NCBI RefSeq assembly: GCF_900188405.1
Contig: NZ_FZOF01000001.1
Coordinates: 124,001-188,000, forward strand
Length of the DNA: 64,000 nt
Source: Actinacidiphila glaucinigra
GTDB taxonomy: Bacteria; Actinomycetota; Actinomycetes; Streptomycetales; Streptomycetaceae
Direction of reading: 5' to 3'
A model generated the notes under the pieces. That model was given only the letters and a program-made list of their open reading frames with translations. It did not search any database and had not been told where the DNA came from. Positions 51,338 to 60,100 of the stretch are shown in pieces. A program made the position numbers and the translations under genes. Each line of letters starts with the position of its first letter. The first letter of the stretch is position 1.

Positions 51338-52759
51338 CTACGCTCCGGGACGTGCGATGTCCACGTTCTCCAGGACGCCGAGGGCGTCGGGGACGAGGAC
51401 GGCCGCGGAATAGTAGGTGCTGACGAGATAGGAGATGATCGCCTTCTCGTCGATCCCCATGAAACGCACCGAGAGCCCGGGCTCGTACTCGTCCGGAATT
51501 CCCGTCTGGTGCAGGCCGATCACACCCTGGTTGTCCTGGCCGGTACGCATCACCAGGATCGAGGTGGTGTTCTCACGGGAGATGGGGATCTTGTTGCAGG
51601 GGAGGATCGGGATTCCACGCCACGACGGAACGTGCTGGCCGTGGAAATCGATGCTGTGCGGTACGAGACCGCGGCTGTTGAATTCCCTTCCGATGGCCGC
51701 GATGGCCCGCGGATGGGCCAGCAGATACTGGGCGTTGCGGCGCCGGCTGATCAGTTCGTCGAGGTCGTCGGGGGTGGGCGGGCCGGAGTGCGTGGTGATG
51801 CGCTGCCGGTAGTCGGCGTTGTGCAGGAGCCCGAACTCCCGGTTGTTGACCAGTTCGTGCTCCTGCCGTTCGCGCAGTGCCTCGATGGTCAGCTTCACCT
51901 GCTGCTCGACCTGGTTGTAGGGCTGGTTGTACAAATCGGCGACGCGGGTGTGGACCTTCAGCACGGTCTGGGCGACGCTCAGCTCGTATTCGCGCGGGGA
52001 GAGGTCGTAGTCCACGAAGGTGCCGGGCAGGTCCGGCTCCCCGACGTGGCCCGAGGCCAGTTCGATGGCCTTCTCGCCGTACTTGTTCTGTGCCTGCTGG
52101 GTTCCGGTGACGAAGCCCGCGACGTGCTCGCGCAGCCCGTCGGCCTGCTGCATGACGGACTGGAAGGCCTGGCGCGGCAGCGCGAGCGCGGTGACCGGGG
52201 TGGCCGCCCTGGCGGTGTACTCCCAGGTGCTGTCGGGGCCGGCCAGGCCCTCGGAGCCGAAGTGGTCGCCGTCGGCGATGCTGCCGATCACGCCCTGGCC
52301 GTCCCACTTGGCCGGGGCCAGCTTGTTGATCTTTCCGTGGGCGACGAGGAAGACGTGGTCGGCCGGTTGCCCGGCGGCCACGATCGTCTCGCCGGCCGCG
52401 TACTCCCGTTGCTCGAACTGCCCGGCGAGCGAGGCCAGTACCGCCTCCTCGGTGAAGCCGCGCAGCAGGGGCAGTTCGCCGAGCTCCGCCGGGATCACCC
52501 GGACCTCGGAGCCGGTCTGGATGAAGTCCACCCGCCCGTCGCCCACCGAGTAGCTGAGCCTCCGGTTGACCCGGTAGGCGCCGCCGGCGGCCTCGACCCA
52601 CGGCAGCACCCGCAGCAGCCAGCGCGACGTGATTCCCTGCATCTGCGGCGCGGATTTGGTGGTCGTCGCCAAATTCCGCGCGGCAGCGGTGCCCAGACTC
52701 CGCTGCGACTGGCCGTTCTCCGTCGCCGCCTCCGGCGCGACACCCGGCTCAACCGTCAT
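51338..52759 (-). CDS. eshA: family 2B encapsulin EshA (cyclic-nucleotide-domain shell protein)
   Basis: A 473-residue protein with an encapsulin HK97-type shell fold interrupted by a cyclic-nucleotide-binding domain (residues about 85-205, with [12 protein letters not shown] and [12 protein letters not shown]). The C-terminal half holds [19 protein letters not shown] and [21 protein letters not shown]. It matches EshA of S. griseus and S. coelicolor, known to affect sporogenic hyphal growth, antibiotic production and ppGpp, and now placed in encapsulin family 2B. Length equals the family's. ATG 52759 has a GGAAGGACC site. No terpene cyclase, methyltransferase or other known cargo gene is adjacent. 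Confidence 0.94.
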   Translation of the reverse strand: MTVEPGVAPEAATENGQSQRSLGTAAARNLATTTKSAPQMQGITSRWLLRVLPWVEAAGGAYRVNRRLSYSVGDGRVDFIQTGSEVRVIPAELGELPLLRGFTEEAVLASLAGQFEQREYAAGETIVAAGQPADHVFLVAHGKINKLAPAKWDGQGVIGSIADGDHFGSEGLAGPDSTWEYTARAATPVTALALPRQAFQSVMQQADGLREHVAGFVTGTQQAQNKYGEKAIELASGHVGEPDLPGTFVDYDLSPREYELSVAQTVLKVHTRVADLYNQPYNQVEQQVKLTIEALRERQEHELVNNREFGLLHNADYRQRITTHSGPPTPDDLDELISRRRNAQYLLAHPRAIAAIGREFNSRGLVPHSIDFHGQHVPSWRGIPILPCNKIPISRENTTSILVMRTGQDNQGVIGLHQTGIPDEYEPGLSVRFMGIDEKAIISYLVSTYYSAAVLVPDALGVLENVDIARPGA

Positions 52760-53282
52760 GAATGGTCCTTCCCTTGCGGCCTGATGGCCCACGCCCACAA
52801 AGGCGCGGTTAGAACAATCAATTCACGCTGAAACGAGGTTTGTTGTGCGGTGGTCCCCCTGCCTTCGGCCGCTTTCCTCTCGGAAACTACCCACCGGGCG
52901 GAGTGCCCTGCACTCACTCATTCGGGTGAGCGTGGATTTCCGGGCCGCCGGAGCGGGCCGGCCGGTCCGCAGGCGTACTCGTGTGCGACTTCCGGGCGCG
53001 GGCCGGCGGGGCGCCGAATGTGTGGCATGTCCATGATGTGAACCGGGACCCGGGCGGAACATCTCGTTCCGGGGACGTTCTGTCCTCCCTCCCGGTTAAT
53101 CGCGTGCTATTCCCGATGCTCACCATCGAAGATGAGGAAAACGTCACGCGCCCCCGAGGGGATCACAGGAGCATGGCTGGCGTACGCTGTACGGCTGAGA
53201 GCGGATCGCAGAAGAACCGCTTCTGCGCGACACCGCCTCACACCCCGAAGGCGCCGCGCACTCGCCGGGAGAGGAGGACGCG
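52760..53282. other. intergenic region between eshA and the DedA gene
   Basis: No supported gene lies in these 523 bp. An AT-richer patch near 52810-52835 probably carries the eshA promoter. CGGAAC-ATCTC-GTTCCG (53055-53071) reads as GGAAC-N16-GTTC on the plus strand, like ECF sigma promoters. Downstream, a leader of about 190 nt contains the hairpin CGCAGAAG (53207-53214) with CTTCTGCG (53220-53227). No known riboswitch pattern was recognised. Confidence 0.45.
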
Positions 53283-53951
53283 GTGTTCATCGGAGCAGGT
53301 TCCCTGTTCGATTCACCGTGGATCTACGCCCTGGTAGCCGCATCCATCGTGCTCGACGTCTTCCTGCCGGTGATGCCGAGCGGCGTCCTGCTGATCTCGG
53401 CCGTCACGGCGGGCACCGCCGCCGGCGGCAACGACCTCCTCGATGTGCTCGCCCTGCTGATCTGCGCTGCCGTCGCCTCCACCCTCGGCGACCTGGCCGC
53501 GTACCGCCTCGCCTGGCGCGGCGGCGACTGGATCGACCAGCACGTGGCGCACTCCCGCCGGCTCTCCACCGCCCAGGAGATCCTCGGCGCGGTCCTGTCC
53601 CGCGGCGGCGGCGCGCTCGTCGTGCTCGCCCGCTTCGCCCCGGCCGGCCGCTCCGTCGTCAGCCTCAGCGCGGGCGCCGCGCACCGCCGCATCCGCGAGT
53701 TCCTGCCCTGGTCGGCGCTGGCCGGCCTGGCCTGGGCCGCGTACAGCGTCGGGCTGGGTTACGCGGGCGGTCAGTGGCTCGGCGCCGGCTGGCTCGGCAC
53801 CGCCACCTCCGCCATCGCCCTGGTCGGCTCCGGCTCCCTCGCCGCGTACGTCTTCCGCCGGGAGCGCCGCGCCCAGACGGTCGTCCAGGTGACGCTGCCC
53901 GCGCAGGCCGCGGCCACGCCCGAGCGGGCCGCCGTCGCCGAGGCCCTCTGA
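53283..53951 (+). CDS. DedA family (SNARE-associated) membrane protein
   Basis: A 222-residue membrane protein with about four hydrophobic segments and re-entrant loops. Conserved elements are FLPVMPSGVLLISAV near residue 28 and the FARFAPAGRSVVSL-like VLARFAPAGRSVVSLSAGA (Arg essential in relatives), followed by FLPWSALAGLAWAAYSVGLGYAGG. DedA proteins flip or balance phospholipids at the membrane. GGAGAGGAGGAC precedes GTG 53283. A structured leader may precede it. Confidence 0.9.
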   Translation: MFIGAGSLFDSPWIYALVAASIVLDVFLPVMPSGVLLISAVTAGTAAGGNDLLDVLALLICAAVASTLGDLAAYRLAWRGGDWIDQHVAHSRRLSTAQEILGAVLSRGGGALVVLARFAPAGRSVVSLSAGAAHRRIREFLPWSALAGLAWAAYSVGLGYAGGQWLGAGWLGTATSAIALVGSGSLAAYVFRRERRAQTVVQVTLPAQAAATPERAAVAEAL

Positions 53952-54069
53952 GCCGTACCGGACCCGCCCCGGGTGGGCGCCGCCGGTGGGCGGCCCCACA
54001 CGAGCCGTGACAGCATCGGTACGGACATCCACCGGTCTGGGGGGCCAACGGACGGATCGGAGACCCCCG

Positions 54070-54747
54070 ATGCGACTCGGACCGCTCACCGGCTTGGCGG
54101 CCGTGATCCTCGCCGCCGTCTCCTACGCGCTCCAGGGGGACACCCCGGGGATCGGCAGTTCCGGGGTCGCGGTCAGGGCGTTCTACCTCACCCACGACAC
54201 CAGGCAGGGCGTCGGCCTCTACCTGCTGCTCGTCGCCGGACTCTTCCTGGCGTTCTTCGCCGGCTACCTGCGGCACGTCCTGGCCGCGTCCGACCGCACC
54301 GGCTGGCTGCCCCAGGTCGCCTTCGCCGGCGGCATCCTGGCCGCCCTCGGCTTCTGGATCAGCGCCGGGCTCACCCTCAGCCTCGTCGAGGCCAGCGACC
54401 GCCCCCTGGTCGGCGGGGGCGCGCTCCAGGCACTCAACGCCCTCGGCAGCGACCTGTTCATGCCCATCCTGGCGGGCATCGGCGTCATGCTGCTCGGGGC
54501 GGGACCGGCCGTCTCCCGCAGCGACGGCGGTCCGCTGCCGCACTGGCTGGGATGGGCGGCCTTCGTCCTGGGCGTGCTGATGTTCATCCCGTTCGCCGGC
54601 TTCATCGGCCTCGGGCTCGCCGGGCTCTGGGTCATCGCCGTGTGCGTCCTGCTGCTCGCGCCGGGGCAGCGGCAGCCCGCGCCGGGCGGTCCCGGCGCCG
54701 CCGGTCCCGACGGCCCGGGCCGGCCGCGGGACAGCGCCACCCGCTGA
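54070..54747 (+). CDS. hypothetical membrane protein
   Basis: A 225-residue protein with about six predicted helices (approximately residues 5-20, 48-72, 83-107, 128-150, 160-178, 180-203) and a Pro/Gly-rich cytoplasmic tail. No known family was recognised. ATG 54070 is selected as the first plausible start before helix 1. It lies 119 bp downstream of DedA in the same direction. The function cannot be proposed. Confidence 0.7.
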   Translation: MRLGPLTGLAAVILAAVSYALQGDTPGIGSSGVAVRAFYLTHDTRQGVGLYLLLVAGLFLAFFAGYLRHVLAASDRTGWLPQVAFAGGILAALGFWISAGLTLSLVEASDRPLVGGGALQALNALGSDLFMPILAGIGVMLLGAGPAVSRSDGGPLPHWLGWAAFVLGVLMFIPFAGFIGLGLAGLWVIAVCVLLLAPGQRQPAPGGPGAAGPDGPGRPRDSATR

Positions 54748-54787
54748 CGGCCGGACCGGCCCCGACCGAGTCCGCTCGGGCCTCGGC

Positions 54788-55141
54788 TCAGCGCTTCCGG
54801 CGGTACGCGGACCCGTCCGCCGACCGTTCCAGCCAGCCGCCCTCCACCAGGTAGCGGCGCAGGGCCGCGCAGTCGTCGTGCACCGTCCGCAGCGCCTCGT
54901 TGACCTCGCGCTCGTGGTAGTCCCGTCCCGGCCGGAACAGGGTCTCGGTCAGATGCCGCAGCAACTGCTCGCGCCGCGCCGCCCGGCGCGGGACGACCGT
55001 GAGCCGCCCCTGCGAGAACAGGGCCGACACCGCATGCGAACCGCTCTCGGGCACAGCGCACTCCTCCAGGTCGGGGACGACGACTCCGCCGGGCAGCGTG
55101 ACACGCGGGCCGGCCGTGAGCACCCGATTTTCCGCCGGCAC
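54788..55141 (-). CDS. DUF2087 domain-containing protein
   Basis: A 117-residue protein ending in a DUF2087 winged-helix-like unit (RREQLLRHLTETLFRPGRDYHEREVNEALRTV, given in parts; then RRYLVEGGWLERSADGSAYRR). The domain usually occurs in transcriptional regulators with a sensor half; here that half is short (residues 1-40). GTG 55141 is six bases after the oxidoreductase stop, so it is co-transcribed with it. It may be a small regulator; the target is unknown. Confidence 0.75.
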   Translation of the reverse strand: MPAENRVLTAGPRVTLPGGVVVPDLEECAVPESGSHAVSALFSQGRLTVVPRRAARREQLLRHLTETLFRPGRDYHEREVNEALRTVHDDCAALRRYLVEGGWLERSADGSAYRRKR

Positions 55142-55147
55142 GGGTGC

Positions 55148-56110
55148 TCACGGCGCGCGGACGCCGAGGCGGTCGGCCGCCTCGATCACCTCACCGAGCA
55201 GCCCGAGCCACCGGTCGACGTCGGCGGCCTGGAGCCCCTCGTCGAGCCCGAGGCCCTGGCCGCCGGCGAGGTACACCTCGGTCGCACCGCTCTCGCGGGC
55301 GGCCATGAGGTCCTCGGCGACCTGCCGCGGCGATCCGCCGAGGAAGGGCCGGCCCTCCCCGATCGGTTCACGGGTCAGGGGGGTCGGCCAGGGCGCCTGG
55401 TTGACCACCATGAGGTCCCCGGGGTCGCGGCCCGCCTCCTGGGCGGCGTCGTGCAACGTGGACACGATGCCGCGCAGTTCCCCGGCCGAGGAGGTGATCG
55501 GGATCAGTCCGTCCGCGATCCGGCCGGCCCGCTTGACGGCGGCCGGCGCATTCGCGGCCAGCAGTACCGGAACGCGGGCCTGGACCGGCTTGGGGTTCAC
55601 CTGCGACGGCGCGATCCGGTAGAACTCGCCTTCGTGCCGGACCGGGTCCGGGCCCCACGCGGCCCGCATGGCCGCGATGAATTCCTCCGTGCGGGCGCCC
55701 TTGCGGGCGCTCGGCACGTTCGCCGTCTCGAACTCGATGTGCTGCCAGCCCTGCCCCAGGCCGGCGACGACCCGGCCGCCGCTGAACCGGTCCAGGGTGG
55801 CGAGCCTGCGGGCGAGCATCACGGGAACGTGCAGCGGCGCCACCAGGATCGCGGTGCCCAGCTTGATGCGCTCGGTCACGGCGGCGACATGACTCAGCGT
55901 CTCCAGCGGCTCGTACACCGAGCCGTAGAACTCCGGCAGCATCGCGGGTTCGCCCCCCGTCCACAGCACGACCTTTTCGAGCGGGCGGAGCAGGCGCTCG
56001 AACGTCCACAGGGAGGAGTAACCGAGCCGTTCGGCCTCCCTGGCGACCTTGACGATGGTCTCCGGCGAGGTCTGCGGCCCGGCGGTGGGCAGTGCGAGAC
56101 CGATGTCCAT
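55148..56110 (-). CDS. LLM-class F420-dependent oxidoreductase
   Basis: A 320-residue (beta/alpha)8 flavin/F420 oxidoreductase. The LLM signature is MDIGLALPTAGPQTSPETIV, LGYSSLWTFERLL, IKLGTAILVAPLHVPVMLARRLATLD (given in parts) and GRVVAGLGQGWQH. It uses F420 or FMN; the substrate is unknown. ATG 56110 follows GGAGGACCC. It is divergent from the XRE-cupin regulator, which probably controls it, and is followed by DUF2087. Confidence 0.9.
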   Translation of the reverse strand: MDIGLALPTAGPQTSPETIVKVAREAERLGYSSLWTFERLLRPLEKVVLWTGGEPAMLPEFYGSVYEPLETLSHVAAVTERIKLGTAILVAPLHVPVMLARRLATLDRFSGGRVVAGLGQGWQHIEFETANVPSARKGARTEEFIAAMRAAWGPDPVRHEGEFYRIAPSQVNPKPVQARVPVLLAANAPAAVKRAGRIADGLIPITSSAGELRGIVSTLHDAAQEAGRDPGDLMVVNQAPWPTPLTREPIGEGRPFLGGSPRQVAEDLMAARESGATEVYLAGGQGLGLDEGLQAADVDRWLGLLGEVIEAADRLGVRAP

Positions 56111-56173
56111 GGGTCCTCCAGCAGGTGGAATCGGGTTGTCGGAGATCGGCGGTCCCGACGGGCCGGTTCTGCC

Positions 56174-56200
56174 GGCCGGGCACGGTGGCCGTGCCCGGCC
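56174..56200. promoter_or_regulatory. perfect 12-bp hairpin in the LLM/XRE divergent region
   Basis: GGCCGGGCACGG (56174-56185) and CCGTGCCCGGCC (56189-56200) pair fully around TGG. It lies 64-90 bp upstream of the LLM ATG on the minus strand and immediately upstream of the XRE promoter. It looks like a terminator placed between divergent genes, or an operator. Confidence 0.6.
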
Positions 56201-56212
56201 GCCTTCTTTCTT

Positions 56213-56243
56213 ATATAGTAGAAGCTGTGTCCAATATAGTAGA
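56213..56243 (+). promoter_or_regulatory. promoter with two-turn direct repeat over the regulator start
   Basis: The decamer ATATAGTAGA occurs at 56213-56222 and again at 56234-56243, 21 bp apart, on the same face of the helix. The first contains the -10 TATAGT (56214-56219), giving a start near GTG 56227, so the message is leaderless. The second lies inside the first codons. This looks like a self-regulatory operator. Confidence 0.65.
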
Positions 56244-56793
56244 TCCGCTGGTCGCGCAGATCGCAGCTCGCATCCGCAGTGAACGGGAGCGGCACCGGTG
56301 GACCCTGGCCCAGGTCGCGGACGCCTCCGGTGTGTCCCGCGCGATGATCAACCGGATCGAGCGCGCCGAGAGCAGCCCCACCGCCGTCGTCCTCGGCAAA
56401 CTGGCCGCCGCCTTCCAAATCCCCCTCTCCGCCCTGCTCACCCCCGCCGAGGCCCCCGGGGTGCACCGGACGGCCGACGCCGCGGAATGGCACGATCCGG
56501 CCACCGGATACCGCCGGCGCCAGATCACCGGGCCGAGGTTCCCCGCCGACATCGCCGAGGTCCACCTGCCACCCGGCGCCCGCGTGCCGTACCCGGCGGC
56601 GTCCCTGGCCTTCCAGCGGGTGGCCGTCTGGGTGCTCGACGGCCGGCTGACCTTCCACGAAGGCGATGCGGTGCACGAACTCGACGCGGGCGACTCGATC
56701 GAGATCGACGAACCCGTCCCGCACGTCTTCGCCAACACCGGAGATGCCGAATGCCGCTACGCGGTCGTCCTCACCCGCGTCGCGCAGCCGTGA
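56227..56793 (+). CDS. XRE-family regulator with cupin domain
   Basis: A 188-residue regulator. The helix-turn-helix is RWTLAQVADASGVSRAMINR (residues about 24-43), followed by a cupin barrel (PADIAEVHLPPGARVPYP; VWVLDGRLTFHEGDAVHELDAG; HVFANTGDAECRYAVVL). Cupin-XRE proteins regulate adjacent catabolic or redox enzymes in response to small ligands. It is divergent from the LLM oxidoreductase. The start at GTG 56227 is set by the leaderless promoter. Confidence 0.9.
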   Translation: MSNIVDPLVAQIAARIRSERERHRWTLAQVADASGVSRAMINRIERAESSPTAVVLGKLAAAFQIPLSALLTPAEAPGVHRTADAAEWHDPATGYRRRQITGPRFPADIAEVHLPPGARVPYPAASLAFQRVAVWVLDGRLTFHEGDAVHELDAGDSIEIDEPVPHVFANTGDAECRYAVVLTRVAQP

Positions 56794-56915
56794 CCGACGC
56801 AGCCGGACGACTTGCCGTCGCCCTCGCGCTTCCCGGGCCGCCGGATGTAGGAGACTGCACGCACATGGTCCGGATCGGGCGCCCGACCGGGTCCCTTCTT
56901 GGTGAGAGGTGTCAT

Positions 56916-57248
56916 GTGCCCAGCGTGGTAAAGATCAACGTACTGACCGTCCCGGCCGAGCAGCGCGAGGTCCTGGAGCAGCGGTTCGCCTCGCGCGCGG
57001 GCGCCGTCGAGAGCTCGGACGGCTTCGAGTGGTTCGAGCTGCTGCGCCCGGTCGAGGGCACCGACCAGTACCTCGTGTACACGCGGTGGCGCAGCGAGGA
57101 GGACTTCCGCAACTGGATGTCCGGCCCGATGCAGGCCGCGCACCGCGAGGGCGGCGAGGGCGGCGGCGAGCGCCCCAGGCCGGCCGCCACCGGATCCACG
57201 GTGTGGTCCTTCGAGGTCGTCCAGCAGGCCGCGCCGAAGCAGGCCTGA
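56916..57248 (+). CDS. antibiotic-biosynthesis-monooxygenase (ABM) fold protein, HmoB-like
   Basis: A 110-residue dimeric ferredoxin-like ABM protein. VVKINVLTVPAEQREVLEQR, FEWFELLRPVEGTDQYLVYTRW and SEEDFRNWMSG are typical of heme-degrading or quinone-forming monooxygenases. The usual heme ligand His is not evident in the expected position, so heme degradation is uncertain. Start chosen at GTG 56916 with GAGAGG upstream. It is a single gene. Confidence 0.82.
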   Translation: MPSVVKINVLTVPAEQREVLEQRFASRAGAVESSDGFEWFELLRPVEGTDQYLVYTRWRSEEDFRNWMSGPMQAAHREGGEGGGERPRPAATGSTVWSFEVVQQAAPKQA

Positions 57249-57337
57249 ACCCGCGTGGCGCCCCGTCCCCGGGGCGCCGCCCACCGGTCGCGGAAATCGC
57301 CTTGCCGTCGGCGATCACCGGACGCCAGGCTGTGGCC

Positions 57338-57844
57338 ATGGAAAGGCCGCTGCTCTTCCTCGACGTCGACGGGCCGCTCAACCCGTACGCGGCCAAGCCA
57401 AGCCGGCGCCCCGAGGGCTACACCACGCTGCGCGTCCCGGTTTCCGGCATCGCCTCCCGCCCGCTGCGGGTGTGGCTCAACCCCGCCCACGGCGAGGCCC
57501 TGCTCGGGCTGGGCTTCGAACTGTGCTGGGCCACCACCTGGATGGCGGAGGCCAACCACTGGATCGGGCCGGTCGTCGGCCTCCCCGAACTGCCGTACGT
57601 CGACTTCGGCGCCGCGCTGTCGGCCCACCGCCCCGACCTCGTGCACTGGAAGACCGAGGCGCTCGTGGCGTACGCCGCGGGCCGCCCCTTCGCCTGGGTC
57701 GACGACGAGCAGAGCCCCGCCGACAGGGACTGGGTCGCCGCTCACCACCCCGGCCCGGCGCTCCTGCACCACGTCGACCCGCGGGTCGGGCTGCGCGAGG
57801 CCGACTTCACCGCGCTCGCCGCCTTCGCCGCGTCACCCCGGTGA
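57338..57844 (+). CDS. small HAD-like protein (Swiss-army-knife-repair type)
   Basis: A 168-residue protein. Motif I is LLFLDVDGPLNPY, motif II around LCWATTWMAEANHW, and motif IV FAWVDDEQSPADRDW. This is the minimal uncapped HAD unit found as a domain in RNA repair proteins and free-standing in Streptomyces. It may be a phosphatase. ATG 57338 is 90 bp downstream of the ABM gene. The substrate is unknown. Confidence 0.78.
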   Translation: MERPLLFLDVDGPLNPYAAKPSRRPEGYTTLRVPVSGIASRPLRVWLNPAHGEALLGLGFELCWATTWMAEANHWIGPVVGLPELPYVDFGAALSAHRPDLVHWKTEALVAYAAGRPFAWVDDEQSPADRDWVAAHHPGPALLHHVDPRVGLREADFTALAAFAASPR

Positions 57845-57866
57845 CCTTCCCGGCTGTCCTGGCTGC

Positions 57867-59912
57867 TCACGCCGCCGGGCGGCGGGGGCCGGGGCGGTCC
57901 TGGTCCTGGCCGCACAGCTCGGTGGTCAACCGGGTGAGCAGGGCCGCCAGGTCGGCGTGGCGTTCGGGGTCCCAGTCGCCGAGGAGTTCGGCCAGCACCT
58001 TGCGCCGGGCCTCGGTGAGCAGCGCCACGACCTCCTGGCCGCGTTCCGTGAGGTACAGCGGGTTGCCGCGGCGGACGGCGTAGCGGCGTTCCTCGATCTC
58101 GAAGGCGGCGCCCTCGATGACGTTGTACGGCACCGTGGTCTGCACGGCGAGGTCGACGGGGTCCGCGGAGCCGGTGCGGGCGATGTACAGCAGCAGCCAG
58201 CCGGCGGCGGGCTGCAGGCCGAGGCCGGTCAGCTCGGTGATCCGTGCGTACAAGTCGCGGCGGGCCTCGCGGCTGCCGAGGACGCTCAGGCCGCGGGCGA
58301 TCTCGTCGAGGGAGGAGCGGTCGACGGGGTTGGTGCCGATCGTCTCGCTCGCGTCGGGCACGGTGACCGTGCGCCGCAGCGGCTGCTCCTTCAGGAACCA
58401 GGCCAGGACGAAGGCCAGCGCGCAGACCGGCACCGCCCACAGGAAGACGCTGGTGATGGCGGTGGAGTAGGCGTGCAGCACCGGGTCGCGCAGGGACGGC
58501 GGGAGCTGCCGCACACCGCGCGGATCGGACTGGACCATGGCCGGGTCGAAGCCGGGCGGCAGGGTGAGCCCGGTGAGGGCGGCGGTGATCCCGCGGGCGA
58601 GGTTGCTCGCGAAGATCGCGCCGAAGATGGAGACGCCGAAGGCCGCCCCGATGGAGCGGAAGAAGGTGGCGCCGGAGGTGGCCGCGCCCAGGTCTGCGTA
58701 GCCCACGGCGTTCTGCACGGCGAGGATCAGCACCTGCATGACCAGGCCGAGCCCGAGGCCGAAGACGAGCAGGTACACGCTCAGCACCCAGACCTCGGTG
58801 GTCTCGTCGAGCCGGTGCAGCAGGAACAGCCCGAGGATCGTGACGGCGGTCCCGGCGATCGGGAAGACCTTGTAGCGGCCGGTGCGGGAGACGATCTGGC
58901 CGGAGGCGGTGGAGGCCACCAGCATGCCCACCACCATCGGGATCATGTGCACGCCGGACCAGGTCGGCGAGTAGCCGTGCACGACCTGCAGGAAGGTCGG
59001 CAGGAAGGTCAGCGAGCCGAACATGGCGAAGCCGATGACGAACGAGATCACCGAGCACAGCCAGAAGGTCCGGATGCGGAACAGCCGCAGCGGCAGCACG
59101 GGTTCCTCGGCCCGCCGCTCGACGAGGACGAAGAGCCCGACCAGCAGCGCGCCCAGCACCGCGAGCCCGACGACCTGCCAGGAGCCCCAGGCCCAGGTCG
59201 TACCGCCCAGTGACGTCATCAGCACCAGAGCGGTCGCCGCGGCCGCCACCAGCACCATGCCCCGGTAGTCGATGCGGTGCGTGGTCCGCCGGACCGGGAT
59301 GTGGAGCACGGTGGCGATGACGGCGAGCGCGACGATGCCGAGGGGGAGGTTGACGTAGAACACCCAGCGCCAGCTGAGGGTGTCCACGAACAGCCCGCCC
59401 AGCAGCGGACCGAGCACGCTGCTCGCGCCGAACACCGCCCCGAACACGCCCTGGTAGCGCCCCCGGTCGCGCGGCGGCACGATGTCGCCCACGATCGCCA
59501 TCGACAGCACGATCAGCCCGCCGCCGCCGAGGCCCTGCAGCGCGCGGAAGGCGATGAGTTCGCCCATGCTCCGGGAGAGGCCGCACAGCGCGGAGCCGAT
59601 CAGGAAGATCACGATGACGGACTGGAAGAGCTTCTTCCGCCCGTACATGTCGCCGAGCTTGCCCCACAGCGGGGTGGCGGCGGTGGAGGCCAGCAGATAG
59701 GCGGTGACCACCCAGGAGAGGTGCTTGAGGCCGCCCAGGTCGCTGACGATCGTCGGCAGCGCGGTGGAGACGATCGTCTGGTCCAGGGCGGCGAGCAGCA
59801 GACCGAGCGCGAGCGCGCCGATCGCGACGTACACGGCCCGCTTGTCGGTCACCTCCGCCGGGCCGTCCGCCGTGGCCCGCCCCCCTGGGGCAGCGGTGTC
59901 GTCCTGCGCCAT
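57867..59912 (-). CDS. DHA2-family MFS exporter fused to a C-terminal MarR-like domain
   Basis: A 681-residue protein. Residues 25-500 are a 14-helix drug exporter (ALDQTIVSTALPTIV; motif A GKLGDMYGRKK; motif C around FGASSVLGPLLGGLF). Residues about 530-670 are a cytoplasmic winged-helix-like region with MarR features: ITELTGLGLQPAAGWLLLYI and LYLTERGQEVVALLTEARRK. The tail is about 170 residues longer than most exporters. It may sense substrate or DNA, although the recognition helix is weak. ATG 59912. No separate regulator is adjacent. Confidence 0.88.
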   Translation of the reverse strand: MAQDDTAAPGGRATADGPAEVTDKRAVYVAIGALALGLLLAALDQTIVSTALPTIVSDLGGLKHLSWVVTAYLLASTAATPLWGKLGDMYGRKKLFQSVIVIFLIGSALCGLSRSMGELIAFRALQGLGGGGLIVLSMAIVGDIVPPRDRGRYQGVFGAVFGASSVLGPLLGGLFVDTLSWRWVFYVNLPLGIVALAVIATVLHIPVRRTTHRIDYRGMVLVAAAATALVLMTSLGGTTWAWGSWQVVGLAVLGALLVGLFVLVERRAEEPVLPLRLFRIRTFWLCSVISFVIGFAMFGSLTFLPTFLQVVHGYSPTWSGVHMIPMVVGMLVASTASGQIVSRTGRYKVFPIAGTAVTILGLFLLHRLDETTEVWVLSVYLLVFGLGLGLVMQVLILAVQNAVGYADLGAATSGATFFRSIGAAFGVSIFGAIFASNLARGITAALTGLTLPPGFDPAMVQSDPRGVRQLPPSLRDPVLHAYSTAITSVFLWAVPVCALAFVLAWFLKEQPLRRTVTVPDASETIGTNPVDRSSLDEIARGLSVLGSREARRDLYARITELTGLGLQPAAGWLLLYIARTGSADPVDLAVQTTVPYNVIEGAAFEIEERRYAVRRGNPLYLTERGQEVVALLTEARRKVLAELLGDWDPERHADLAALLTRLTTELCGQDQDRPGPRRPAA

Positions 59913-60100
59913 AGGGACTCGTTCCGCTCGGGTACCGGGGGCTCCGATACCGCGTTCACGTCACTTCTTTATAAATATTCACACCCTTTCCACGAGATTG
60001 GCTCCGTTTGTACGACCGTCGGGGCCGGAGGCGCCTGGGCAGCGGGCCGCCGCGGTCTGCATAATCACTGCGTCTGTCAGGGGATGGGGAGGGGGCGCCG

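Noticed and set aside
53193-53227. GGCTGAGA in the DedA leader considered as a TPP riboswitch
   Set aside because: The other conserved TPP elements are missing, and DedA is not a thiamin gene.
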